Of a stretch of DNA of 64,000 bases, positions 22,376 to 34,423 are shown in pieces. The position numbers and the translations under genes are program-made. Every line of letters begins with the position of its first letter. Within the stretch, counting starts at the first letter, position 1. The stretch comes from Colocasia esculenta (lineage: Eukaryota; Streptophyta; Magnoliopsida; Alismatales; Araceae), in the NCBI GenBank assembly GCA_014218235.1, contig CM024757.1, positions 151,355,371 through 151,419,370 on the forward strand, in the 5' to 3' direction. The notes beneath the pieces were generated by a model. It did not search any database and was not told the origin of the DNA. It saw only the letters and a program-made list of their open reading frames with translations.

Positions 22376-23059
22376 TCCCTCTCTAACCATTTGTATGAGC
22401 TTTTACCCACTTGCTTAAACGGTCTTCTGCTATTGCTATTGCTCTTGCCGAAGTTGCTGCTGCTGCTTGTACTGTGGCTATAACTACTACTACTACTTCT
22501 GTTGTAGCTGTTGTTGCTGCTACTCCATCTACTGCACCTATCGTGGATACTACTTTACACAAGTCTTCTTTCTTCTTGCTGCTGTTGTTGGTTCCTTCAT
22601 TGAGGAGAAGCAAAAAAAGATTTCCAAAGTTCCCTGTGACATGTAGGATTTCTCTCCTTCTTGTCTCCTTCTCTTGTTAAGAGCTTTGTGTTTAAGTGTT
22701 TACCATGCTCATACCTTGGCTTGGGTTCTGTAAACATCCTTAGGAATGCTTTTTCTTATCCATTGTAGTCATGTTTAAGCTAATGCTCATGTCTTATCCA
22801 AGTATACTTGTGGAGAATCTTCCTACTACATGCAAGGAAATGTTGTTTAGAAGAGTTGTACTTACAGTAATCATCCTTTCGTAAGTTTCCATGCCACAAT
22901 GTACTCCTATTGTTCTACTTCTTTCCCTCATGTAAGTGGTGTTTAGAAATGTAAATAAGACCCATGAAGTGTTGTTAATCATGCATAGAATCATAGGAAC
23001 ACTTAGAAGAGTCTCCTGAGGTAATGTAAAACCATTTCTGGAAGGTCAACCTGCGAATT

Positions 23060-23235
23060 TCGACAGCTATAACCCATCTGTCGACAGGTATCATGCTTCC
23101 AGAACCCAAAAATTCAGAATCACCAATAGATGTCGACAGATAGACTTCATCTGTCGACAGACAGGGACCCGATTCCAGAATCTAGTTCTGGATGGACAGT
23201 GACTGTCAACAACCACTCTTCTGCTGTCGACATAC
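23060..23235 (+). repeat. CTGTCGACAG palindrome cluster in the Ty3-E LTR
   Basis: Repeated ATCTGTCGACAG and GATGTCGACAGAT words recur here and in the 3' LTR (about 40845-41095), where extra units such as GTTGACATCC and GGCTGTCGACA are present. The same palindrome fills the U3 of the Copia solo LTR at 26440-27842. Confidence 0.8.
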
Positions 23236-24110
23236 ACCTATCTGTGGTGTTTAACTAGACCCACTTCTTGTCCAACCCAAGATAACACACTTTGGTAATA
23301 ACCAAACAAGTTGTTTTCCTCATTTTCTTGAATTCCAACTACTTTCACTGAGAGGAATCATTCGATTGACAACCACATCCAATTATGGATTGTTCTTAGA
23401 TACTCCTATGTATGATTGATTCCTGCACGGCTACAACCTTCTAAAGTCATTGGCATTGATTCCCAACCCTTTGCTAAATGTGAGATCTTGAGTACTTGTG
23501 TACCACACTTGAATATTTAACAGAAATGATTTGTGATGACAACTTTGGGTCTTTAGACTCAATTGAGATATATGCCTGTGCAAGTGGGGCTGATCCAGTC
23601 CCAGGAGGAGCACCCAAATTTGTTTACAGGCCGTACAGAAGAATAATGGATCTCTTGGATGTTTGCCATTGCATCATACTTACTTGATTAGTCATCATCT
23701 TTTTTTTATCATGAGTTGAACATGTACACGAACCAGAATGTGATTATTCTTCTGAATTCTTTCTTGTGCAAGTTTAACTCAATACTCTTGTTCTACAATT
23801 GTTATCTAATTGACATGGATATACAATCATCTTTAATATTTAGCATTGCTACCAATTAAGTTTCTTGCCCAACTCTTTGGTTATCTTATCCTTTTGATTA
23901 GAAGGGTGAATCCTATTGGGCACGTTAGCTCATTAAATCTTACTTTTTCCGGTGAACATGATGAGCCAAGCTCTTAAGGGGGTGTGCTAAGTGGGACAAC
24001 CCATCGTTTGAATTCCGTAGATTACCTTTTGAGGATTATAGTATAGATAGAAATGTTGTTTTGTTTTCTTTTACTCACTCCTCCTATGAATTGTTATGAG
24101 GAGTGTTTTG

Positions 24111-24119
24111 TATATAAAA
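24111..24119 (+). promoter_or_regulatory. TATA candidate in the Ty3-E LTR (near the 3' end)
   Basis: TATATAAAA lies 98 bp before the LTR end. The 3' LTR keeps it as TATATATAAA at 45203-45212. It could be the LTR promoter with a very short R-U5, as an alternative to 22367. Confidence 0.4.
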
Positions 24120-24224
24120 ACTTCCGCTGTAATTATGTTAGATGTTTAAATAATCCAAGTTCTATTTCTTAAGTCTATTTTATTTCTCGATAAATAGTTA
24201 TTTATTAGGACGTGACAGATAATT

Positions 24225-24237
24225 TTGTATCAGAGCC
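24225..24237 (+). other. Primer-binding site of Ty3-E
   Basis: TTGTATCAGAGCC lies seven bases after the LTR end. It matches the initiator tRNA-Met site TGGTATCAGAGCC with one change. Confidence 0.85.
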
Positions 24238-26439
24238 TTAGGTTCCGTTGTCACGCTCCACCAATTTAGCAGCGGAATAAATCGGAGGGAAACGTGAGCA
24301 ACAAGTATGGTAACGTAAATTGCGCATACAGACGCAAACATCAGAGCATCTAATGAACAATAATTGAAATAAACTCTTGATTTCATTATAAAATCACTAA
24401 GACCATTACAACCACTAATTCGGAGCCAATACATAGGGCTCAATGACATCATTACATTAAAAAGAAATCTAAAGCAATAACTATTAGACTCCATAGTACT
24501 AGGGCAACTTCATAAACTGACTCCCGGTCGCTCATCATTCTAGTCCTGTCCCATTGGTGTGTGTAATGTCATTGTCCGACTTACCTGAGACAATAAAAAA
24601 TAACGAAGGGTGAGCGATAACGCCCAGTAGGACTTAAATCTCAATAGTCAAGCAGGCTTTAAATGATTAATGCTTTAAATGACAGAGTAACTAATGATAG
24701 AGAGAGTCATGTAAAGTCGAGAAAGTAATAGCACAAGTAACATGGTTCGAATAGCAGATGAATCAAGTATAGCACGATGATTAAAGTCAAGTCACGATAG
24801 AAACGATAACAACATTAGCAACTAACGTCATGGTCAAGAAATAGCAAGCGACATGTATGGCAAGGAGAGAGATAGTAGATGGTCATGTAAAGAGTAAATT
24901 GCACTTTGATTGATTTTCATCCATCGAGATAGTATAGCACTTTTGATTAACTTTCGTCAATCAAAATAGTAATGGCACTTTGGTTATCTGTAGATAGCCG
25001 AGAGAGAATATAGTACTTTGAATGCGACTAAGTCAAGATAGAATGCAATAACTCAAGATAGCAAGTATCAAGTAGAGCATGAAGAGAGTACGATAGTAGT
25101 TGCTCAATAACAGGTAAATAGGCGTTCAGTAATAGTCAGTGGCAGTACACTAACAGTGCAGTACGTCTGAACTAACAGACTAACAGTAACAGTGTAACAG
25201 TCAGATGTCTAGCTAATTCAGAGTAGTCAGTCAGAACCGGTGTAAATGCAGACACCGTCAATAGCCTCTGCAGGTATTTTTGGGTGGGTCTCAGCCCCAA
25301 GGACTAGATTGGAGCCCCTTGGAGCCACACTACTAGATGAATAGACGAGAGAGACGAGATAGTAGAGTGAACGTGAATAGATGAGTGAGTAGAGTATAGA
25401 TGAGAACTAAGGAACATTGCTCGTAACATGTCGCGAAACAGGCGATAGTAATAGAAGCACAACACACGCGTTTGGTGTTGGCAGTCAAGTGGAATACACA
25501 ACCCTCAAAGATAAGAGCGAGAACTAAGCCGTTTGGATCTTGCTGATCCCTAGAGGTGTCATAGGTTTAGGGTACAACCAGCTCATCGACCATGTGGGAA
25601 CCCATGGACAGAGAAGACTTATGGAGGCCTTGAACAAGGATTCACTAGTCTGGCAGAAGGAGTATCCGACAGATAGTTTGTCCATCAAGAGAAATTGTAT
25701 GTATAGAACAAGTGCTCGACATTCTAGAAGAATTCCAGAACAGTGGAGCGTCGATAACGGTACTCCCAAAACATCACGAGAATTGTAGACAAGTTCATTT
25801 AAAATAGGAAAAATTTATATATATAGTTGACATAAATTACCAGATGTATTATGAGATAATTTCATGCCAAGTTAAGCCATTATGGATAGTTCAAAGTGAG
25901 TGCAAGTGTAGGAGAAATTTGTAGATAGAAAGTGGTCATGTGTATGTATTTAAAATACACATTAATGTTCAATTTATGACAAGTATATTTATTGTGTATG
26001 ACTGTTAATAGAGGGTACAAGCACTGTAGAGGGTCAAAACATCACAAATTATGGGTTTTCATGCAAAAGTCCTAGGTCGCGACGTACCCTTGTAAGGGTC
26101 GTGACGGGGTCAACTGAGAATGCGACATGACCTTGTACAGATCGCAACAGGCTTGTCAGTTCAGGCAGGTAGATCGCGACGACAGACCCTGTTGCGATCA
26201 GATCACAACGGAAAGTGCCGTCACGATGGCTCTGAGAACGCGGCCTATCGGGTCGTCGCGTTCTCATGTCCTGTACTTGTGTCTGAGCGGGAAAAGGACA
26301 GCTCCTCAGATTGCGGTCTGAGTTGCCTTGTGTTGGCATAGGGTGCTTCAAAAATTTAGAACAAATTGTACGATGTATGAAAAGTCACGAAACTAGTTCT
26401 AAACTGATCTAGACATGTAAGAGTACTTCCAGTAAATCG

Positions 26440-27842
26440 TGTTAGGATCGGATATTCGGTATTGGCAAAGCTAGAAGGGGGGTTGAATAGATTTGCAGCG
26501 GAAACTTAAGCAATATGAAAATTACTTCGGATTAAAGATCTACTCAATTAAAACCCCTTTGATCTGATGCAATGTGTGTGAGCAAACTAACAGTTAGTGT
26601 GTAGACGAAATCCCTATGCATGCATCTAGCGCAATACAGTGTAAACCACAAGTCAAACCACAGTGCACAAGGGATTTTTTTAGGTGGTTCGGAGATCACA
26701 CCACGTGACTCCTACGTCCACCCCCCACACAGTGAGGACACACTACTCAAGAACTGAGTACAACACACACACGAGCACACCGGCTCAACCACACACACAC
26801 ACACGCTAGATCGAGTCCACAAAAGATCAGATCCTCTAGCCTTGATCTGACCAACACACCACACACACGTTGTCTGATGCAAACACGCAATCAGAACAAC
26901 AATCCACACTTCCACAACATCCACGTACTGATCTCAAATCAGTGCACACACACAGATATATGAAAGTAGTGAAAGGAGAAGAGTTTAGAGATGAAGAATC
27001 AAATCCCGAAGTAGATCTCTTCTCGTTGGTCGTCCAGAAGACTCCAAGCTTCGTCTTGACACGTATCAGTTGATGGAGAAGCTTGAACCATGGACGAACC
27101 GGCTTCAACTCCGCTTGGAAGGTTGTTCTTCTTTGTTCTGGGCAGAGAGATGAAGCAGGGCAGCAGGAAGAAAGCCTTGATCTTGACCTTTGCTTAGGGT
27201 TTTGGTATGGTGGCTCCTTGCTGCGAAAATAGCCTCATATGATCCATATATAGTGGTGTCCAAGCATAAAGAGTCGTGCTAAAAGGAAACACCAAAATAT
27301 AGATCATATCCTGGCCATTAGATCTTCCCAAAACTCCGTCTGTCGACAGCCGACTTGCTGCTGTCGACAGATGCTGACAGGTTTGCAAGAACCGGAAGAC
27401 TGGGCTTTCTGGAAATAGATTTCTGAGTGTATCTGTCGACAGGTAAAAATCATCTGTCGACAGATGCATCAGATGCACTATTCATCTGTTGACAGATGCA
27501 CTGTCATCTGTTGACAGGTGCACTATTTCAGCAACTTGTCTTGTTCTTTTGCACTTGGATTTTGGGCTTTGTCTTGCATGGAATCTCACCTACATTAAAA
27601 GACATAATTAGTGAGATATAATGAACATATAAAACATGTGTTTCATTTGCATCCAATTGTCATTCTCATCATGTTTCACACATTCATAACACATCAATTT
27701 TGTCTTGTTCATGAAATGTTCATCATCAAAAACAAACATACCATTTGTGAACATTTCACATAACATCAATTAGTATTGTTCATCATCAAAAACATTTAAG
27801 CACTTGTTCTAACCAAACATTCTCCAATATGAGAACCCAACA
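26440..27842 (-). mobile_element. Copia solo LTR in the F left LTR
   Basis: A 1403-bp TGTTAGG...CCCAACA unit has the 5-bp target duplication AATCG at 26435-26439 and 27843-27847. The right F LTR has the empty site at about 32995-33003. The minus-strand sense is supported by the GGACGTAGGAGT...CCGAACCACC block near 26680-26720 and a TATA box at 27244-27253. Its U3 is packed with CTGTCGACAG palindromes (27345-27530). The region near 26705-26850 is rich in CA/CACACA repeats. Confidence 0.95.
27244..27253 (-). promoter_or_regulatory. TATA box of the Copia solo LTR
   Basis: The minus strand reads CTATATATGG, directly downstream of the CTGTCGACAG palindrome cluster and upstream of the leader-like region. 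Confidence 0.55.
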
Positions 27843-28666
27843 AATCGGAATTTGAAAACAGTCATGGTTTCGACAGGCTTTAATCAAGTCAAACATGAAG
27901 AATAGAAGACTGTGTATAGTTGGGATGCAAGAATTAATTCGCAAGATAGAGTGGATGAAAATTAGGACTTTCTGGGGCAAAAGAAGCCTAACAATCATCA
28001 GTATCTCCAGTAAAATTTTGTGGCATGAGAACGAGTATACATGGAGATATGAAATTGACAAGAGGGTTCGGGGTCATGGAATTTATAGAACTTCATAAAT
28101 CAAGAACAAAAGATTGGGTGAATGAAAAATTATGAAACGAAAGGGGTTTTGTTCCTGATGCATGGAACAATCTACAGACAAATTTAATTAGATTTTGCTT
28201 GTGAGCATGCCTACCTTTGACTCCTTTTCCCTTCTAGGGCTAGAACTTGAAAAACGAGAGAGAGAGAGCTTGAGAGAGTCTTCTCCCCACGAGATCTCCT
28301 CCTCCTTAGCGTCTCCTCCTGGTCCAGCAACCCTTGGCAACGAGCTAGGGCCGGCCATGGGGGATTTAGGAGAGTATTTATGCTTGTTGGGTTGTTATTT
28401 CCTGATAGGACTCTAACCCCCATTAAATTCCGAATTTCCTATTTCTTAACCTCCTTCCAAGCTTTCCACTTCCTATTTGGGTTAGGATGGGAGTTAAATT
28501 CGTGGCCAACCTATTAGGGTAGGTTTATGATTCCAATTCCATCTCAAACTACTTATTTTAATACTTTAATACCCCTTTTCTACTTAGGTAATATTTAAGT
28601 TACAAATTTACGATATTTTCCTATTATTCCTCTTTTAATAATCCCTATTTTGGCCCAATAAATTTT

Positions 28667-28848
28667 GAGAAAGACTTTGTGCACTTTCAAAAGTGCACAA
28701 AGTGCAATCCACATGGGTAACTAACCCATGTGCCACCAGCCACATAGGTTGGTAGCCCATGTGACACCCAACAAAGTGGTGTCACATGGGCTAGTTGCCC
28801 TTGTGGATTGTACTTTGTGCACTTTTGAAAGTGCACAAAGTCTTTCTC
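28667..28848. mobile_element. 182-bp Mutator-like MITE
   Basis: The element begins GAGAAAGACTTTGTGCAC and ends with its inverse. The first 37 bases are exactly inverted at the other end, and the inverted match continues with few mismatches almost to the centre, so the whole element folds back. A 9-bp target duplication ATAAATTTT lies at 28658-28666 and 28849-28857; 9 bp is typical of Mutator superfamily elements. The right F LTR has the unfilled site (about 33815). It has no coding capacity. Confidence 0.95.
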
Positions 28849-29345
28849 ATAAATTTTATATGGTCCATTTAACAAATTCCATTATTTATTGAAATTTATC
28901 TTAGGAGAATTCTCCATTTTAAATAGGGAAATAATAGAATTTTGGAATTTATTATATTTTTCTTACTTGAATTTTTTCATGGGCTATGAGGGGTCCATTG
29001 GTCCAATTCTGATAATGGGTAATCATTTCACGATGTTGGAAGTCTCTCCGACATGTTTGTTTAATTTATGGGCACGTTATTTTTCCGTGTTAACGGTTTT
29101 CCGACTTAGTTTCCTAATTTGAATGATTAGTCACATTGTGACGTACACTTGGCCAATCAGTTTTTTTGTTGCTTGAATTTCTTAGTAGAACACTTAGGAA
29201 TAATGTCTGGGGTTGATTTATAATTTTTAAGGAAGTTTTCGATGTATTTTTGCATATACGATAGTGGTACATATGTTTCTATTATTTTGATTTAAAGAAA
29301 TTATTATTTCGAATTTTTAAGTATTAAATTTTCCGGGTTGATACA

Positions 29346-30428
29346 TCCTCCCCCACTTAAAAAGAATTTGGTCCCCAAATTCATATGATATGATACAACT
29401 ACCAATTTATTATAGATATTTCATTCCATCATCTCCCCCACTTAGGGCTTTGCTATCTCGAAAATAATATGAAATTACACTAAGGGTTTAGTGATGGCAC
29501 CTTGTCCACCCTCATTGGCAAGATTTATATCAACAAGGGCTTGTAATCATCTTTGGCGTGGATTTTGGTTCTTCTTTGTTGGACAATTGATGACTCGATG
29601 TTGTTGACTTCCACATTGCAAGCATCTGCCCAATCTCTTCCAACAGTTATCAACCTGATACCCTGTCTTTTCACAAAATTCACAGACTTCCATCCGCTTT
29701 ACTTCCCCTTTCATTCTCTTGCTATCTACTGTATTTCTTCCTTTATTATCATTGGAATGAGTAGCACGTTCCCTTTTCAACACCTTCTTCTTATGGATCT
29801 TTTCAAGAAGTTCCATGGTGTCCTCTACTAATTAAGCTCTCAATACCATGACTGAATACACTTCAATGTCTAGTGGAGCCAACTTTTTCCAGTACACAGG
29901 TCTCAACCCTTCTACGAATCTCTTTGCCTTCATCTTTTCCGTACTCACCAAATGTGGTGCATATTGTGCTAGTCTTCTAAATTGTGCTTCATAATCTGCT
30001 ACAGACATCATTCGTTGTTTTAAATTTGCGAATTCATTTGTCTTCTTCTCATGAATCCTCTCGGAAAAATATTTGGTGATGAAGATTTCTAAAAATTTAT
30101 CCCACTCTATGTTGATGTTGGGTAATTGTCGACTGGAAGCTTCCCACCAAGCTCTAACATCGCGGTCCCACTAGAAGGTTGCCAGAAGGACTTTCTCTTG
30201 CTCTAAACATTGCATAACTCTAAAGATTCGTTCCATCGCCTTCACCCAATTTTCAGCTTCGTCGGGATCCGGAGTTCCATTAAACCTAGGGGGGTTTATT
30301 CGTTGAAAGTTCCCATATAAGTCTCCTACCCCATTTCTTGCTCCTGCTTGAATCACGTTGTTAAGGGCTTGAGTTAACCCTTGTACGGTCTGTTGTAATT
30401 CGTGCATTTGTGCATGCTCGCCAGCCAT
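29346..30428 (-). pseudogene. Ty3-F gag and short remnant before the polypurine tract
   Basis: Gag starts at an ATG at 30426-30428. Frames at 30428-30171, then to about 29832, then 29816-29547, join over two stops (TAG at a Gln codon; TAA) into one gag: INPPRFNGTPDPDEAENWV, RDVRAWWEAS, KMKAKRFVEGLRP, and two zinc knuckles. In the first knuckle the conserved His is Tyr (CEFCEKTGYQVDNC); the second, CLQCGSQQHRVINC, is intact. Beyond 29547 only about 25 codons of protease-proximal sequence remain before AAGTGGGGGAGGA (about 29346-29358), the polypurine tract. Protease, RT, RNase H and integrase are absent, so F could move only with proteins from another element. Confidence 0.9.
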
Positions 30429-30626
30429 CTCCTCTAGTTCCTGCGAGCAATAACACTTATTAATTTCTTATAAAAACATAGGGTGCTTATACATATAGTT
30501 AGGGTCCTAGCATAACCCCAAGCTTTACCAAATCTCTCACATAAGTATGGTGGTTGACTTAGACACGGTCATGGTAGTTCACCTAGAACATCCCTAGACA
30601 TAAAATATCCTAATAAGGACATCCTA

Positions 30627-30639
30627 GGCTTTGATACCA
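30627..30639 (-). other. Primer-binding site of Ty3-F
   Basis: The minus strand reads TGGTATCAAAGCC, an initiator tRNA-Met site with one change, two bases from the LTR end at 30642. Confidence 0.9.
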
Positions 30640-30641
30640 AC

Positions 30642-33600
30642 TGTCACACCCCTCCAATTTAGCAGCAGAATAAATCGGAGGGAAACGTGAGCAACGAGTA
30701 TGGTAACGTAAATTGCGCATACAAATGCAAACATCAGAGCATCTAATGAACAATAATTGAAATAAACTCTTGATTTCATTATAAAATCACTAAGACCATT
30801 ACAACCACTAATTCAGAGAAAATACATAGGGCTCAATGTCATCATTACATTGAAAAGAAATCTAAAGCAATAACTATTAGACTCCAAAGTACTAGGGCAA
30901 CTTCATGAACTGACTCCAGGTCGCTCATCACTCTGGTTCTGTCTCATTGGTGTGTGTAACGTCATTGTCCGACTTACCTGAGACACAATAACAAATAACG
31001 AAGGGTGAGCGATAACGCCCAGTAGGACTTAAATCTCAATAGTCAAGCAGACTTTAAATGATTAATGCTTTAAATGGTAGAGTAACTAATGATAGAGAGA
31101 GTCATGTAAAGTTGAGAAAGTAATATCACAAGTAACATAGTTCGAATAGCAGATGAATCAAGTATAGCACGATGATTAAAGTCAAGTCACGATAGAAACG
31201 ATAACAACATTAGCAAGTAACGTCATGGTCAAGAAATAGCAAGCGACATGTATAGCAAGGAGAGAGATAGTAGATGGTCATCTAAAGAGTAAATTGCACT
31301 TTGATTGATTTTCATCCATCGAGATAGTATAGCACTTTTGATTAACTTTCGTCAATCGAAATAGTAATGGCACTTTGGTTATCTGTAGATAGCCGAGAGA
31401 GAATATAGTACTTTGAATGCGACTAAGTTACGATAGAATGCAATAACTCAAGATAACAAGTATCAAGTAGAGCATGAAGAGAGTACGGCAGTAGTTGCTC
31501 AATAACAAGTCAGTAGGAGTTCAGTAATAGTCAGTGGTAGTACACTAACAGTGCAGTACGTCTGAACTAACAGACTAACAATAACATTGTAACAGTCAGA
31601 TGTCTAGCTAATTCAGAACAGTCAGTCAGAACCGGTGTAAATGTAGACACCGTCAATAACCCCTGTGGGTATTTTTGGTGGCTCTCTGCCCCAGGACTTG
31701 ATTGGAGCCCCTCAGACACTCTTCGTGCCCTCAGCAGTATGCATTCAAGTCAGTAGAGTCACAAGACCTATTTTAGTGCTAGACAGTCATGAGCAGTACA
31801 AAACAGTAGGAGCCACCCAGCTCAAAGGGTACCAAGAGAGTACTAGATGAATAGACGAGAGAGACGAGATAGTAGAGTGAACGTGAATAGATGAGTGAGT
31901 AGAGTATAGATGAGAACTAAGGAACATTACTCGTAACATGTTGAGTAAACATGCGATAGTAACAGTGGCACAACACACGCGTTTCGTGTTGGCAGTCAGG
32001 TGGAATACACAACCCTTCGTTGGCCTTGTCATGCACAGGTCCAGAGGTCCGGAGTGATTCAAGATAAGAGCGAGAGCGACTAAGGCAATTTGGATCTTGA
32101 TGATCCTTAGAGGTGTCATAGGTGTTAGGGTACAACCAGCTCGTCGACCATGTGGGAACCCATGGACAGAAGAGATTTACAGAGGCCTTGAACAAGGATT
32201 CACTAGTCTGACAGAAGGAGTATCCGACAGAGAGTTCGTCCAAGTCAAGAGAAACTATATATATAGAAACAAGTGCTCGACGTTTTAGAAGAATTCTAGA
32301 ACAGTGGAGCGTCAATAACGGTACTCCCAAAACATCGTGAGAATCGTAGACAAGTTCATTTAAAATAGGGCAAATTTAAATATTTAATTAACATAAATTA
32401 CCAGATGTATTAAGAGATAATTTCATGCCAAGTTAAGCCATTATGGATAGTTTAAAGTGAGTGCAAGTGTAGGAGAAATTTGTAGACAGAAAGTGGTCAT
32501 GTGTATGTATTTTAAACACACATAAATGTTCAATTTATGACAAGTATATTTACTACGTGTATGACTGTTAATAGAGGGTACAAGCACTGTAGAGGGTCAA
32601 AGCATCACAAATTATGGGTTTTCATGCAAAAGTCCCAGGTCGCGACGTACCCTTGTAAGGGTCGTGACGGGGTCAACTGAGAACGCGACATGGCCTTATA
32701 CAGATCGCGACGGGCTTGTTAGTTCAGGTAGGCAGATCGCGATGACAGACCCTATCACGATCAGATCACGATGGAAGGTGCTATCATGATGGCTCTGAGA
32801 ACATGGCCTATTGGGCCGTCGCGTTCTCAGGTCCTGTACCTGAGTCCGAGCGGGAAAAGGACAGCTCCTTGGATTGCGGTCCGAGTTGCCATGTGTTGAC
32901 ATAGGGTGCTTAAAAAATTTAGAACAAATTGTACAATGTATGAAAAATCATGAAACTAGTTCTAAACCGATCTAGACATGTAAGAGTACTTCCAGTAAAT
33001 CAGAATTTGAAAACAGTCATGGTTTCGATAGGCTTTAATCAAGTCAAACATGAAGAATAGAAGACTGTGTACAGTTGGGATGCAAGAATTAATTTGCAAG
33101 AAAGAGTGGATAAAAATTAGCACTTTCTGGGGCAAAAGAAGCCTAACAATCATCAGTATCTCCAGTAAAAATTTTGTGGCATGAGAACGAGTATGCATGG
33201 AGATATGAATTTGACAAGAGCGTTCGTGGTCATGGAATTTACAGAACTTCATAAATCAAGATCAAAAGATTGAGTGAACGAAAAATTATGAAACAAAAGG
33301 AGTCTTGTTCCTGATGCATGGAACAATCTACAGACAAATTTAATTAGATTTTGCTCGTGAGAATGCCAACCTTTGACTCCTTTTCTCTTCTAGGACTAGA
33401 ACTTGAAGAACGAGAGAGAGAGAGCTTGAGAGAGTCTTCTCCCCACGAGATTTCCTCCTCCTTGGCATCTCCTCCTGGTCCAAGAACCCTGGGCAACGAG
33501 CTAGGGCCGGCCATGGGGGATTTAGGAGAGTATTTATGCTAGTTGGGTTGTTATTTCCTAATAGGACTCTAACCCCCATTAAATTCCGAATTTCCTATTT

Positions 33601-34311
33601 CTTAACCTCCTTCCAAGCTTTCCACTTCCTATTTGGGTTAGGATGGGAGTTAAATTCTTTGGCCAACCTATTACGGTAGGTTTAGGAATCCAATTCCATC
33701 TCAAACTACTTATTTTAATACTTTAATACCCCTTTTCTATTTAGGTAATATTTAAGTTACGAATTTAGGATATTTTCCTATTATTCCTCTTTTAAAAATC
33801 CCTATTTTGGCCCAATAAATTTTATATGGTCCATTTAACAAAGCCCATTATTTATTAGAATTTATCTTAGGAGAATTCTCCATTTTAAATAGGAAAATAA
33901 TATAATTTCAGAATTTATTATATTTTTCTTACTTGAATTTATTCATGGGTCATGAGGGGTCCATTGGTCCAATTCTGATAATGGGTAATCATTTCATGAT
34001 GTTGGAAGTCTCTCCGACATGTTTGTTTAATTTATGGGCGCGTTATTTTTCTGTGTTAACGGTTTTCCGACTTAGTTTCCTAATTTGGATAATTAGTCAC
34101 ATTGTGACGTGCACTTGGCCAATCGGATTTTTCGTTGCTTGAATTTCTTAGTACAACACTTAGGAATAATGTCTGGGGTTGATTTATAATTCTTAAGGAG
34201 TTTTCAGATGTATTCTTGCACATACGATAGTGGTACATATGTTTCTATTATTTCGATTTAAAGAAATTATTATTTCAAATTTTTAAGTCTTAAATTTTCC
34301 GTGTTGCTACA
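30642..34311 (-). repeat. Ty3-F 5' LTR (right copy)
   Basis: The LTR opens TGTCACACCCCTCC and ends GTGTTGCTACA (3670 bp). It is the uninterrupted reference for the left copy and for H. The minus strand carries the CTCAC/pyrimidine/CTCAG|GTAAGT block at 30972-31030 and TCGCGA-type words at 32635-32830. A CATAAATACTC motif near 33540 is a promoter candidate, followed in sense by a CT-rich leader. It also holds a stretch around 31690-31850 that is deleted from the left copy. No coding sequence is seen. Confidence 0.95.
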
Positions 34312-34316
34312 TCCGT

Positions 34317-34423
34317 AAACCTAGGGAATGACCAGTGAGTTGGGGTAGAAATTTGGGATTAATTATAAAGGTAATTGAGATTTTTGTATATGTGTATATA
34401 CTTAATTTGTTGTTTGCTACAAA
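34317..34423 (+). other. Ty3-E leader resumed after F
   Basis: After the TCCGT duplication (34312-34316), E leader sequence continues to the upstream ORF. No other feature is seen. Confidence 0.7.

Larger units (their letters stand above)
21700..24217 (+). repeat. Ty3-E 5' LTR
   Basis: The LTR runs from TGTAACACCCCAAAATT to GGACGTGACA (2518 bp) and matches the 3' LTR at 39489-45309 throughout. The target duplication GTGGC lies at 21695-21699 and 45310-45314. It has two TATA candidates (22367-22375 and 24111-24119), a GCT trinucleotide-rich stretch (22430-22560), CTGTCGACAG palindromes at 23060-23235, and the TCCTATTGGGC...CTCATT...TTTTTCCGGTGAAC block at 23911-23960. Confidence 0.95.
24249..29345 (-). 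repeat. Ty3-F 3' LTR (left copy) with two inserts
   Basis: In + coordinates the LTR opens TGTCACGCTCCACC and ends GGGTTGATACA. It is 5097 bp against 3670 bp for the right copy; the excess is the Copia solo LTR (26440-27842) and the MITE (28667-28848). The F target duplication TCCGT lies at 24244-24248 and 34312-34316. The CTCAC/pyrimidine/CTCAG|GTAAGT block is at 24579-24635 on the minus strand, and TCGCGA-rich words are at 26080-26300. No coding sequence is seen. Confidence 0.95.

Noticed and set aside
22411..22680. 89-codon frame, kept in the other E LTR at 40053-40466
   Set aside because: The 5' copy has no ATG start (a stop lies just upstream in frame), and its open state follows from GCT/ACT trinucleotide repeats.
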